Source: Mesostigma viride
Taxonomy: Eukaryota > Streptophyta > Mesostigmatophyceae > Mesostigmatales > Mesostigmataceae
NCBI GenBank assembly: GCA_009746045.1
Contig: RPFO01000312.1
Location: 1,094,323 to 1,158,322, forward strand
Reading direction: 5' to 3'
DNA length: 64,000 nucleotides
The notes under the pieces are model-generated. The model searched no databases. It was given only the letters and a program-made list of their open reading frames with translations, and was not told the origin of the DNA. A program made the position numbers and the translations under genes. This document shows, in pieces, positions 1 to 8,861 of this stretch (position 1 is the stretch's first letter; each line of letters starts with the position of its first letter).

Positions 1-6
1 AGGGCC

Positions 7-1878
7 ATGATGCGACGACACGCGCAAGGCCGGATCTCGGTAAGCACGGTGGTGGCCGAGCTGCAGGCCAAGGTCGACGCGCTGACCAAGGCCAAGTCGG
101 GTGAGTCGTCTGCCACAAGACAAGCGCGCCCGCAAGGCGGCCACGGTGCTAGCAGGAACCAAGGGGGGTCTCGCAACGCCTCATCGCATGATGCAACCCA
201 GGGTAACGCCGCTGGCGGCAACAAGGACGCTGCCGCTCCGCCGACGCGAGCTGGGGGGGGCACGTCCTCACAGACGGGTAGGACGGATGCGCGCAAATCG
301 GGCTGCTTCCTGTGCGGTCAGGATGGGCACATCAAACGTGATTGTCCCAAGGCGTGTAAGAAGTCACACCCGGCAACGGTCCGCACCCATCTGGCGGGGC
401 AGTGCCCAGCGCCGGGGGTGCACTTTGCGGACGTGGAGGACAAGAAGGTGGACGCGGGGGTGGTCATCATTCAGCCGACGGGCGAGGCGGGGGGACGTGA
501 AAGGGAGGATGGGGGATCGCAGGTTCAATACAGGGACGAGGACTTCTGGCGGCCAGCCGACGTGATGGCGTTGGACATCCACGCAGTTGGCGCGCGAGGG
601 AAGCAAGCACGTGCACCGCCGTCGTTTCAGGTGGGGCAGCCAAGTGAGACTGTGGGGCAGCTGCCTCAGTCCTTTCGCATGGCTCCCGCTCGGACCGGCT
701 CCACCCTGGAACACGACAATCCTGCTGGGGCAGAGCAGCGGCGCAGGTTGTTGCCATTATACCCTATGCCGTCGGTCGTGGACACGCCTGCATACACTCC
801 CCGGCAAGTGGTCGAGTGGTTCGGTCAGCGGGCCGTGGAGGTGCTCGGGTCGCATGCGTCAGAGGTACAGCGGTACGCTGACACAATGGACGCCCGTAGG
901 TTGCACAACGCTGAGACAGCCACATTTGTCGGGCATCGCCCTGCATCGGCTTCGGTAATCGTGGGTCATGTCGCTCATGGTGTCTTGGACAACGCGCAGC
1001 GGGCGTGCGTAGTGCCTAGGGCACCCACTGTCACCTCATATCCGGATGGCGAGCCAGCAATGGCGTTTCAGGCGCAGGGGCACGGGGAGCCCCTGAGCAA
1101 CGTGGTCTACAGTACTGACCATGAATTGGTCGTGAAACTGGACAGCGGGGCCCAGCCACTCGTTATCAGTGCTCGGCTGGCCCAGTTGCTCAACCTAACC
1201 AGGGAGAATGGCGGGCTGCGGGACAGTCATGTGTCCGTGGCGGGCTGGCAGGGCCCTGCCGCTAAACCCTTTGCCATGACTGCGGTCCAGGTAATGGTCA
1301 TCCTCAACCCGCTCAGGCCATCCGACATGGCCTGCATCCCTGTGAATGCCCTTGTGACCGAGCAGTCATCGTATGACGTGCTGGTCGGCATGGAGGTCAT
1401 GTTTCCCATGCGGCTCGAGGTACGCATGTGGGAAGGCCGCGCGGTGTACATCGTTGACAGAGACGGTGACGCCATGCGCCAAGCAAGCATCCCGGTGAGC
1501 TGCTACAGCTCGGACACTGGGGCAGTGCGTGTCTCGACGGTCAACCGGGTCGAGGCTGGCTCGCACGACGCGGTGGTGGAGGTACGGATGGGGGAGGTCA
1601 CGGCAGCTGGGGGGGCTGTGCGTGATAAGCATCGGCCGTGCATCCCAACAGCGCTGGTGGGACGGGCCTCATTGCACAGCACGTGGGCGGCGCGACAGCA
1701 GCCGCAAGCGCGGCAGGCCCTTTTGCGTCAGCACGTCACCAACGCGGTGCGGCAGCAACAACTCTCTCATCTCCCGCGGCAATCGCAGTCCAAGTGGCTG
1801 TCGCGACAACCGAAGGTAACTTCTGTGCCGATGTTGTGGCAGAGTCGCGGGTCTTGTCCGAAGGGGTTGTATTGCTAG
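7..1878 (+). CDS. Gag-protease polyprotein of the gypsy element (5' end outside window)
   Basis: Open from the window edge for 623 codons, so the first ATG may not be the true start. A CCHC zinc knuckle (C100, C103, H108, C113; CX2CX4HX4C) marks the nucleocapsid part of Gag, which binds genomic RNA. Residues 1-95 are low-complexity and basic. An aspartic-protease active site, DSGA, lies near residue 379 (codon GAC at 1141) and is followed by a retropepsin-like hydrophobic stretch, including a DVLVGMEVM segment near residues 457-465. The stop at 1876-1878 lies 10 bases inside the methyltransferase frame, which is offset by -1; both frames are open together from 1638 to 1878. Capsid homology is not obvious by eye. 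Confidence 0.8.
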   Translation: MMRRHAQGRISVSTVVAELQAKVDALTKAKSGESSATRQARPQGGHGASRNQGGSRNASSHDATQGNAAGGNKDAAAPPTRAGGGTSSQTGRTDARKSGCFLCGQDGHIKRDCPKACKKSHPATVRTHLAGQCPAPGVHFADVEDKKVDAGVVIIQPTGEAGGREREDGGSQVQYRDEDFWRPADVMALDIHAVGARGKQARAPPSFQVGQPSETVGQLPQSFRMAPARTGSTLEHDNPAGAEQRRRLLPLYPMPSVVDTPAYTPRQVVEWFGQRAVEVLGSHASEVQRYADTMDARRLHNAETATFVGHRPASASVIVGHVAHGVLDNAQRACVVPRAPTVTSYPDGEPAMAFQAQGHGEPLSNVVYSTDHELVVKLDSGAQPLVISARLAQLLNLTRENGGLRDSHVSVAGWQGPAAKPFAMTAVQVMVILNPLRPSDMACIPVNALVTEQSSYDVLVGMEVMFPMRLEVRMWEGRAVYIVDRDGDAMRQASIPVSCYSSDTGAVRVSTVNRVEAGSHDAVVEVRMGEVTAAGGAVRDKHRPCIPTALVGRASLHSTWAARQQPQARQALLRQHVTNAVRQQQLSHLPRQSQSKWLSRQPKVTSVPMLWQSRGSCPKGLYC

Positions 1879-2860
1879 AATTGTTTGCTGGGATGGGAGG
1901 GGGGCTGGCTGGCTTTCTCGCTGCAGGCGGTACGTGCCACACGTTGATCGCCGTAGAGCCGTCTCCTACCGCTCGGGCAGTGTATAGGCATCACTGTGCC
2001 CAGCTGTCTGCCCTGTATCCATCTCAGTTCCTCCGTCTGCGTGGACAGATCCGTTTGGGGAGTGCCCTCAGGATATCCGTGCATTGGGGAGGTTCATGTG
2101 CGAGGCCTTTTGAGGCGGCACAAGAGGATAGACCTCGTCCTCGCGGGCTGGGAATGTCAAGGGTTGAGTCAGGCCGGCGTAGGACGCGGGCTTGCGGATC
2201 CTAGGAGCGGGTTGTTTTGGGATCTGCTTCGAGTCGTTGGACTCTTGCAGCAGCTGCAGGACCAGCCACTAGCGTATCTTTTTGAGAACGTGGTGGCCGA
2301 CGACAGCCCTCACGAGGTAGTGAGGAAGGACTGGGCCCAGATCGTGGACATCTTAGGGGCACCAGTCACGTGCGACAATGCAGGATTGGGCGGGCTCACC
2401 CACAGGTACCGCGCATTCTGGACCAACCTTGCACTCACCACCACCATCCAGGCAGTGGTAGATGCGATCACACGACAGCACGACGGCATGCCCGCGGAGG
2501 TGGCGCTGCCACCACATTTGGTCACGCAGCGGTAGACGTCGCCGATCGGCACCCTTACGCGCCCGTCAATCACGTAGGTAAGCCTATGTGCGCTCTTCCC
2601 ACCTTGGTTAGTTACCAGGGGTCATCGGCCTACAGGGACCGGGGCAAGGGTTTGGTATGGGACACCGGTACGGGTTTGTTGGTGCAGCCGCCCGCTGAGT
2701 TTCGGGAGGTGAGCATGGGGTTCCATGTGGGGGCGTCCGCCGCTGAGGGGGTTTTAGAGGCCACTAGGTGGTCTCTCGTTGGGCAAGCCATGTCAGCCTT
2801 CCAGGTTGGGTATGTTCTGCGGGCCGCAATGCAAGTGCGCCAGGGTGGGGGAGATATCCC
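1866..2860 (+). pseudogene. C5-cytosine DNA methyltransferase domain embedded in pol (frameshifted)
   Basis: This lies between protease and RT and shows the ordered motifs of the DNMT/DCM superfamily. Motif I, LFAGMGG (1884-1901), binds S-adenosylmethionine. A DIRALG segment fits motif III (about 2065-2085, third frame). Motif IV is AGWECQGLSQAG, with catalytic Cys codon TGT at 2155-2157. Motif VI is ENV (2284-2292). HRYRAF fits motif VIII (about 2401-2418). After a variable target-recognition-like part (ALPTLVSYQGSSAYR), motif IX/X-like REVSMGF (about 2703) and GQAMS (about 2781-2795) follow. The usual Pro before the catalytic Cys is Glu (ECQ for PCQ). The domain is spread over three frames, so this copy cannot be translated intact as assembled. 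It would be expected to methylate cytosine in DNA; that is inferred from the family. Confidence 0.88.
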
Positions 2861-3247
2861 CACACCGCCACCGCCTGTCAGTGCCCACGCGGCTGGTGTC
2901 CGGCCAACAGCGTCCGGCGGCACTGGGTCGCCATGGAGATCGCGGCTGCTTCAACTATGGAGCGTTATCCTCATGACGTCCTTGTTGTCCAGCACGGTGT
3001 TCGCTGGAGCGCCCACCCTGCAGCAATCGGTCGGTCGCGCAGTCCGTGCCATTCAGCAGGTGAGCGTCACACCCGGTGTAGCCGCATTTTCCCTTTTCCA
3101 CGATGCCGCTGTCCGGGGGCCTTGTCTCGACAGTAGGAGTGCCGCAGTCGCAGATCCTGCTGCCTCTCACATATGGGCCATAGGTGAGCACCTCACCGCC
3201 ACGCAACGCAAGGCTATGGAGCACTGGTTGCATTCTGCACGCTCAGT

Positions 3248-4969
3248 TTCGCTTTCAGCAGTGAAGAACTAGGGTGCTACAACGGGGGCTGCATGGGGGT
3301 CCCACTAGATACGGATCAGCCCTTATTCAGGCGGCAGCATAGGCTGAGCTTGGCTGAGCTGGAATTCGTAGATGCTAACTGTCGAGAGCTAGAGGCAGCT
3401 GGGATCATCCGCGCTTCATCCTCCAGTTATGCAGCTGCCACGGTGGTCGCACCCAAGAAGGATACCATCACAGGCGAGTGGACAGGTATGCGCATGGCCA
3501 CTGACCTGCGTCAGCTGAACGCGCACACTCCTGTTGATAGGTACCCCATGCCTCGGGTCGATGATGTTTTGGATAAAATATCTCCCCAGGTCAAGTATGT
3601 GTCGTCGCTAGATTTGCGTAGCGGCTTCCATCAGATCAAGGTCGTAGAGGCAGATCAGCGCAAGCTGGCCTTTTGGGGTGGGACCCGTCTGTACGAGTGG
3701 GTTCGCATGCCATTCGGACATCGCAACGCTAGTGCGGTGTTCCAACGTGCCATGGACCAGGTGCTGGCAGGGTTGCCATTTGCAGCCTGCTACATAGACG
3801 ATGTCATTGTCTTTAGCGAGACATTTGACCAGCACTTAGCTCACCTCGATCAGGTTCGGATCGCCCTAGATAAGGCCAACCTGCGGCTGCACCCTGAAAA
3901 GTGCAAGTTCGCCCAACAGACCATAGGGTTTCTTGGTCATCAGATTGTACCAGGTGGCCGGACCCCTGAGGCAGCCAAAGTGGAAGCCATCAGCAACGCC
4001 GCAGTGCCCATCGACATCTCGGGGGTGCGCGCGTATCTCGGGCTAGCTGGCTATTATCGAGGATATATTCAGAATTTCAGCACCAAAGTCAAACCCCTGA
4101 CTGAGTTGTTGAAGAAGGGCAATGTCTGGGCGTGGGGTCCGGCTCAGCAGCGAGCCATCGATACCATCAAACAGGAACTGACTGCCGCTCCTATCCTACG
4201 CGCCCCCGACTATGCTCTGCCCTTCATTCTTTACACCGATTGGTCCAAGGTAGGCCTAGGGGCTGTGCTAGCACAAAAGGACGATGCGGGGCGCGAGCAT
4301 GTTATCGCGTACGCTAGTCGGAGTAACAACTCTGCCGAGAGTCGGTACTCTTCCTACGAGGGGGAAGCGTTAGCCGTTGTGTGGGCCATCAAGCACTTCA
4401 GGCCATATCTCTTTGGGCGGGTGTTCACACTTGTCACTGATCACCAGCCCTTATTGTGGTTGATGACCAGCGACAAACTCACGGGTAAGCTGGCCCGGTG
4501 GGCAATGATCATTCAGGAGTACCACCTGACAATCGTCCATCGGCCAGGTGTGGATCACTCCAACGCGGACGTCCTGTCCAGGTATGCTCTACCAACCACT
4601 GTTGACAACACTGGTGCGCGGGCCCTAGGGGCCGAGAGCTCGCCTGGGTCTGTGGTTTTTGTTAATGCTGCAGGCTTCGCTGACGCCGACGCCGAGGCAG
4701 ACTGGCGCGCAGTCGAGTATACAGTCGCAGACTTTGCGGCAAGCTGCAATGCAGTTCACCCTTCTCCCTTCACCCCTGCCGCTGGCCTCCTCGCGTTGGA
4801 GGAAGGTAATTCTCCGTCCTTTGACATTGACAATACCTTGGCACGATACCTAGCACTCCAGGTGGTGTTGGTTGGCCATCTCACAGTGGAATGCAACATG
4901 GGTGATGTGTGGCTCGATGGGCGTGTGTTGGAGCAGGTCCAAGGGATAGCTCTCACCCCACCCCGTTGA
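3248..4969 (+). CDS. Reverse transcriptase and RNase H of the gypsy element
   Basis: The frame can be followed upstream of the first ATG (3293) to about 3248, where VFAFSSEELG fits the usual lead-in to gypsy RT. The RT core has the LDLRSGFHQI block, the MPFGHRNA block (MPFGL-like) and the catalytic YIDDVIVFS (Asp-Asp codons at 3797-3802), followed by GFLGHQI. RNase H follows with FILYTDWSKVGLGAVLAQ (first Asp), a YEGEALAV Glu and a TDHQPLLWL Asp. The domain extends to HRPGVDHSNADVLSR, the normal end of gypsy RNase H. The frame ends at TGA 4967-4969 after a C-rich run, and integrase continues in another frame, so a one-base indel near 4960 is likely. Confidence 0.92.
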   Translation, partial: FAFSSEELGCYNGGCMGVPLDTDQPLFRRQHRLSLAELEFVDANCRELEAAGIIRASSSSYAAATVVAPKKDTITGEWTGMRMATDLRQLNAHTPVDRYPMPRVDDVLDKISPQVKYVSSLDLRSGFHQIKVVEADQRKLAFWGGTRLYEWVRMPFGHRNASAVFQRAMDQVLAGLPFAACYIDDVIVFSETFDQHLAHLDQVRIALDKANLRLHPEKCKFAQQTIGFLGHQIVPGGRTPEAAKVEAISNAAVPIDISGVRAYLGLAGYYRGYIQNFSTKVKPLTELLKKGNVWAWGPAQQRAIDTIKQELTAAPILRAPDYALPFILYTDWSKVGLGAVLAQKDDAGREHVIAYASRSNNSAESRYSSYEGEALAVVWAIKHFRPYLFGRVFTLVTDHQPLLWLMTSDKLTGKLARWAMIIQEYHLTIVHRPGVDHSNADVLSRYALPTTVDNTGARALGAESSPGSVVFVNAAGFADADAEADWRAVEYTVADFAASCNAVHPSPFTPAAGLLALEEGNSPSFDIDNTLARYLALQVVLVGHLTVECNMGDVWLDGRVLEQVQGIALTPPR

Positions 4970-6143
4970 TTGGTCCTCAGCCCAGCGTGACGCTGAGTTG
5001 AATAGGGTGCAACATAGGGCGGTCACCTACTCGTGGGATGCCGGGGTCCTCCACAAAATGATCGGCAAGCGCAAAGTGGTGGTGCCGCCGCCTCACAAGC
5101 GGGTCGCCATCGTCCAGCAAGCCCATGAGCGGTATGGCCACCTGGGTGGTAACCGCACTTTGGCGCTAGTGCGCGCCTCTTATTGGTGGAACGGCATGCG
5201 TGCCACAGTCGCGCAGGTCGTCGCTCGCTGCGCGCAGTGTGCCCGGGTGAAGGCCCGGTTCAATGTGGACCACGATGCGAAAGAATTGATGAGCCTACCC
5301 ATCAGAGGGCTCTTCTACCGCTGGCACGTAGACCTGTGTGGGCCCTTTGATGAAAGTGCAGATGGCCACAAGTATGTCATGGTGTGTGTCGAAAGTTTTA
5401 GCAAGTGGGTCGAGCTCATCCCCATTGCTGACAAGCAGGCCGCCACCACCGCCAAGCACTTCGCCGACATCATCGCCAGGTTTGGCGCCCCCGCGGAGGT
5501 GGTCACCGACCAGGGCGGGGAGTTTCGTGGGGAATTTCAGGAATTGTTGGATGCATGTCTCATTGATCACCGTCGCACTTCTCGCGAGCATCCTCAGGCC
5601 AATGGTTTGGCTGAGAGATTGGTGCAGACTGTCAAGCAGGCTTTGCGCAAGTGGAGCCTGCAGTCAGCATCATTCACTATGTGGGATCGTGAACTGGCGT
5701 GGATAGCCATGGGTTACCGAATGTCACCCCAGGAGTCGCTCGCCTGTTTCTCCCCGTATTTCCTGTTGTTTGGGCGCGCACCCTTGCTCCCCACGGAGGC
5801 GCAGAGTGCACACCCCACCCCTATGGCGTTTGACAACGCCAGTCAGTTTCTGGCTGAGGTGACCGCACGGGCGGCTACTTTCCGCAAGGTTATGCCCATC
5901 GCCATGAACAACTTGTTCATCGCCCAGCACCGAGATACCCTGCGCTACGCTCAGCGCCGGGGGGGCGCTTACATGGCCCGTCAGCTGCATTTTCGTCCGG
6001 GGCAGTTCGTCTTTCTCCGCACGCAGCTGACCGACACTCTTGACGTGACTGCGGGGCCGACCATCTTGCGGATCGTCGCCATCAAGCCATCTGGGGTCGC
6101 CATTTGGAGGGCGTCGACGGCAGTCGCACCACCGATAACGTAA
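4964..6143 (+). CDS. Integrase of the gypsy element
   Basis: The frame is open from about 4964 (DWSSAQRDAEL) before the annotated TTG at 4998. An N-terminal HHCC zinc finger is visible as HERYGHLGG followed by CAQCARVK. The DDE catalytic core shows WHVDLCGPF (first Asp), VVTDQGGEF (second Asp) and a Glu in ANGLAERLVQ. The C-terminal module contains FRPGQFVFL and IVAIKPSGVAI, like the GPF/Y region of Ty3 integrases. The frame closes at 6143, but the natural continuation (LEGVDGS, then NLSPC) is in the frame that leads into the PHD finger, so one base was probably gained or lost near 6100. The enzyme would insert the cDNA into host chromatin. Confidence 0.92.
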
Positions 6144-6436
6144 GCAACCTCAGTCCGTGTTCGTTGCCCAACTTATTGCCTGACCTCGCCCCGCACACGG
6201 CCAGGCGGGTCAAGGACGCACAGTGTCAGGTTTGCCATCGCGTAGACCAGGGGGATACCATGTTGCTGTGTGATCACTGTAATTGTGGGTGGCACATGCA
6301 CTGCTTGCAGCCAGCGCTCACCACCGTGCCAGCGGGCCAGTGGTTTTGCCCAGTTTGTGTCGCTGCCCGTTTCGCAACCAGTAGCGTCACCATTTCCTTA
6401 GCTGCTGTGGTGTTGGCACGGTCGCTGGCCATGTGA
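6104..6436 (+). CDS. PHD finger at the C-terminus of the integrase
   Basis: The first codons complete the integrase tail (EGVDGSRTTDNVSNLSPC). A textbook C4HC3 PHD finger follows at 6224-6358: CQVC, CDHC, a His-x-x-Cys in WHMHCL, then CPVC, with the usual Trp (GQWFCPVC) two residues before the last Cys pair. PHD fingers commonly read histone H3 tails, methylated or not at Lys4. At the end of an integrase the module would be placed like the chromodomain of chromoviruses, where it could steer integration. About 25 hydrophobic residues follow before the stop at 6434-6436. The methyltransferase, 3.5 kb upstream, belongs to the same element. Confidence 0.85.
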   Translation: MEGVDGSRTTDNVSNLSPCSLPNLLPDLAPHTARRVKDAQCQVCHRVDQGDTMLLCDHCNCGWHMHCLQPALTTVPAGQWFCPVCVAARFATSSVTISLAAVVLARSLAM

Positions 6437-6462
6437 GGAGCCATGAGAGCCAGCGAGGGGGG

Positions 6463-6603
6463 AATCATGGGACAGGTCCTCGCCCACCCCACCGGGCATG
6501 CAGTTAAGGCAGGCACGTCAGCTCAGCTCATTTGGGTTTTACCAAAGCTGAGCATGGCCAGCCGCCATGGTGGCGCCGGAGATTGTGGTACGCAGACGCG
6601 ACA
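6463..6603 (+). repeat. 141-bp direct repeat, copy A (candidate LTR start)
   Basis: By eye identical to 7768-7908. It lies just after the gypsy coding region and a purine-rich tract, where a 3' LTR should begin; the first TG is at 6468. Past the repeat the two copies diverge completely. It may be the start of a 3' LTR, with the second copy from a tandem or nested LTR, or simply a duplicated segment. Confidence 0.55.
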
Positions 6604-8768
6604 GCTGTCACGGACGCGAGCTATGTCATCCGGGCGCCCACTATGCACAAGACCGGTGACGTGCGCAAGGAATTTGTTTTCTGCGCATTTTCGACAAAGG
6701 CTAGTGACCGGGGGGGGGACACTAGCACTTGCAGCATAAGAGCGGACGAAAGTGCACGTGCGCGCGCGCCGGGCCAGGCACGGCTGGGCGCGCAGCACTG
6801 ACGTACTTGAGCGGACGGCAGCACAAGTGCGCAGCGTCGAGAGGATCATACGCGAGTTAGTGGACAGCTGGAGCTGGAGCTGGAGCTGGAGCTGGACTGC
6901 TGGACTTCAACAGCGCCGAGGCTATTGACAGGCCAGGTGTCTTTGTGGTGTAGAATAGCGGGTCAACGTTATGAGGACTGGACAGAAAATGGAAAAGGAC
7001 AATTTGCGGTGCGGAGCCAGATCGCTGGAATGAATGCGAAATCGCTGGCAGCCCTACAAAGGGATTTCTTCTAGAAAGGAAAGATTAGAAGCAATGTTTG
7101 CTGGGCCACTCACACGCAAGGTGTGAGCGTGCAGATTGTTTGAAGGATATTATGCTTCGACCTTGGTGGTCGTGACTCAATGCCGGACATTCCCAGGGAC
7201 AGAAATGCCGGAGCCTCTAGGAGATGAGATCGGCAACAGGGTAGCAATTTAGATTTGTCGGGATGCCTTCCTGCTTTTGTTGGCATGTGTGGTAGAAAGC
7301 CAGGACGGCAACTGGAATGCAGTTTCTATTTGCATGGTTCAGGCAGCAAGGTAGTTTGGGCATTCCTGGCTGGACTGACAAGTGTGGCGTGTGTCATGCG
7401 TGTGGCATGACGAATGGTTTGGTTCATAGTCGAAGAGGACTCTCACGTAGCGTGTAGTCTCTTCGAGTCTCTCGTTAGTGGCCTTCGTGTTTCTCCCTTT
7501 CCTTGGGAGCAAGGCCGGTAGCATGTCATGGAGCGCTGCCTAACTGCGGGCTCGTGAGCATGGAGTGCATCGATATTGAGACTATCAACGTGTTGTAATT
7601 GTATTAACCGTTTCTCAATAAATTCCGCATGTGCGGCTTCATCATCAGACTGTGCAAAGTGTGTGTTGTGAAAACATTGTTCTATAGCAGGGGAGGCAAA
7701 AGCATTAAGGTAGTCATCAGGCACGAGGGACAGTTCCTTGTCCTCGGCTGAGAACCCTCCTTTCGTTAATCATGGGACAGGTCCTCGCCCACCCCACCGG
7801 GCATGCAGTTAAGGCAGGCACGTCAGCTCAGCTCATTTGGGTTTTACCAAAGCTGAGCATGGCCAGCCGCCATGGTGGCGCCGGAGATTGTGGTACGCAG
7901 ACGCGACACGGGTCTCTTAGTCCGGACCAAAGTGGCCGCCGCCCGGGCCTGCGGCCGCAACTAGCTGCAACTGCTACTGTAGCGGCTTGTCGGGCGTGGT
8001 CATCGACGCCTACAGATTCGGTAGTTTCCGGGTCACCTTGCGATGGCACCCAGTATTTACGATCACCGCCCCAAACTTCGGCGTCGTAACTTAACGCGGT
8101 ATGACTGTCCACTGTACACATACGGCGATCCAAACTTGAGGCGTGAACGTACTGCATGTGTGTTCGCGAAGGCAACAAGACGGTTCCAAGTCACGTGAGC
8201 GATGTCGCTGAACGACGTCGGAACTAAAACACTTGCAGGTATGAAGGAACCAAAAGGCTGGCAATCCATTGATAAATAAATTGACAGACATCCAGCGTCT
8301 CCCCTACGTGAGTAGTAGTACGTGGCCAGTGACCAGTTGCTATCGCCCTGGTTGTTTTCAATGGGGATTCTCCCATTCGACCCCGTCTAGGTACCTTGCT
8401 ACCTTGGTAGCTCTGCCAGGATAGCTGCTGTGGTAAACATGCAAGTCACTCCGGCCATGCATCCGTCGCCGTTGCCGTTAACGCCGCTTAACTCTCTATC
8501 TTATGCCACGCACAGAAATCAGCAGCAACATGCGGGCACGGCCGTGTGTAGGCATTCAGCAAGTGCTGAACGGTAATCTGGGGAGACTTGACAACGCTGA
8601 TAGGGCAAGGAACAGGTGCGAACACAGGTTTGAAGTTAAGAGTGGAAAACGCAAACGGATGGTACGGATATATGGCTCAATGTCAAGTTCTCGCGGCACG
8701 TATTATAGTCAAAGTTTGAGTTTTTCTCCCGTCGATGGTTTGAGCCAGGCGTATGACCGGTAGGACGC
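6604..8768. other. Non-coding stretch after the retrotransposon
   Basis: Apart from the copy B repeat, no convincing gene is visible. It contains a short (GGAGCT)n run near 6868-6897 and an AATAAA near 7617, which would suit LTR or UTR sequence. Short ORFs here have no recognisable domain. Confidence 0.5.
7768..7908 (+). repeat. 141-bp direct repeat, copy B
   Basis: Second copy of 6463-6603, starting 1,305 bases later and also preceded by aatca. If the LTR starts TGGGACAGG, this copy would begin a second LTR directly abutting the end of the first. The other LTR boundary cannot be fixed from this window. Confidence 0.55.
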
Positions 8769-8830
8769 ATGAAGGATCAAGTGTCTCGGCTGAATGAGGG
8801 ACGCCTTGCCTTTGGCTCGGGCGGGGGTCC

Positions 8831-8861
<31 letters not shown>

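Larger units (their letters stand above)
1..6436 (+). mobile_element. Ty3/gypsy retrotransposon with DNA methyltransferase and PHD modules
   Basis: The order is Gag zinc knuckle, retropepsin (DSGA), C5-cytosine methyltransferase, RT with YIDD, RNase H, HHCC/DDE integrase, PHD finger. RT before integrase is the Ty3/gypsy (Metaviridae) order. The 5' LTR and the start of Gag lie outside the window. The reading frame changes at about 1.87, 2.03, 2.11, 2.53, 3.24, 4.96 and 6.10 kb. The first could be programmed -1 frameshifting between gag-protease and pol; the others look like single-base indels, some near C/G runs, from decay or assembly error. A candidate polypurine tract (gcgaggggggaa, about 6453-6464) follows the last ORF. 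Methyltransferase domains inside retrotransposons are known from dinoflagellates and a charophyte alga; this arrangement with a terminal PHD finger is the most notable content of the window. Confidence 0.9.

Noticed and set aside
2370-3272. Separate gene between methyltransferase and RT
   Set aside because: Its first half is the C-terminal methyltransferase region (REVSMGF, GQAMS), and its second half leads into RT after a frameshift.
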